In this document: in pieces, positions 5,083-5,105 of the stretch | Position numbering within the stretch: the first letter of the stretch is position 1 | How the letters are laid out: every line of letters begins with the position of its first letter | From: Candidatus Izemoplasma sp. | Lineage (GTDB): Bacteria > Bacillota_I > Bacilli_A > Izemoplasmatales > Izemoplasmataceae | Reading direction: 5' to 3' | DNA length: 5,105 nucleotides | Assembly (NCBI GenBank): GCA_021736285.1 | Contig: JAIPGE010000106.1 | Coordinates: forward strand, 1 to 5,105 | Made by a program: the position numbers and the translations under genes | The notes under the pieces: model-generated | What the model was told of the DNA's origin: nothing | What the model saw: the letters and a program-made list of their open reading frames with translations, nothing else | The model's database searches: none

Positions 5083-5105
5083 CCAATATAACATAGTGAA
5101 AGCGT

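Noticed and set aside
1..5105. CRISPR arrays, insertion sequences, tRNA or rRNA genes, phage or defence genes
   Set aside because: I found no direct-repeat arrays, transposase-like frames with terminal repeats, cloverleaf or rRNA segments, or toxin/antitoxin or nuclease motifs on either strand.

Overview
The window is AT-rich bacterial DNA with six tightly packed genes. It suggests a low-GC Gram-positive lineage (Bacillota, or a Mollicutes relative such as the Acholeplasma/Izemoplasma side of the tree). The reasons are strong AGGAGG-type ribosome sites, sigma-A-like promoters, a UPF0223 (YktA-like) protein, which is known mainly from Firmicutes, and A/T-rich codon choice. TGA is used as a stop (the small gene ending at 1775), so the organism does not use the Mycoplasma/Spiroplasma code. 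The genus cannot be fixed from sequence alone.

Layout. Bases 1-233 hold no convincing gene. They contain a GC-rich hairpin with a T-tract readable on the minus strand, a possible minus-strand extended -10, and a good plus-strand promoter (about 165-194). That promoter serves a plus-strand operon of three genes: a secreted thioredoxin-like domain fused to a CcdA/DsbD-type membrane domain (234-1475), a small acidic protein of unknown function (1491-1775), and a NifS/IscS-family cysteine desulfurase (1780-2925). A minus-strand set converges on it: ATP-type 6-phosphofructokinase (5030-3903), a UPF0223 protein (3903-3664) that overlaps the phosphofructokinase stop by one base, and an RsuA-type 16S rRNA pseudouridine synthase (3626-2922).

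How the parts work together. The plus operon is thiol/sulfur themed: one protein probably carries reducing equivalents across the membrane to an extracytoplasmic CxxC domain, and another mobilises sulfur from cysteine. The link between them is inferred from the shared operon. On the minus side, pfk starts from a promoter with a perfect TATAAT at the right edge and appears translationally coupled to the UPF0223 gene. A strong terminator hairpin containing the UPF0223 stop then separates the pair from rsuA by only 15 bases, so rsuA is probably expressed by partial readthrough or from a promoter inside the upstream gene. The two convergent operons meet in a four-base CTAG that supplies both stop codons. 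It sits inside a hairpin that looks like a shared bidirectional terminator.

The genes are mostly recognisable housekeeping or redox genes. I see no mobile element, CRISPR array, tRNA, rRNA or defence system. The most notable points are the compact overlapping termination architecture, the three-gene thiol/sulfur operon with its unknown middle protein, and the altered KPxG-type motif in the RsuA-like protein.
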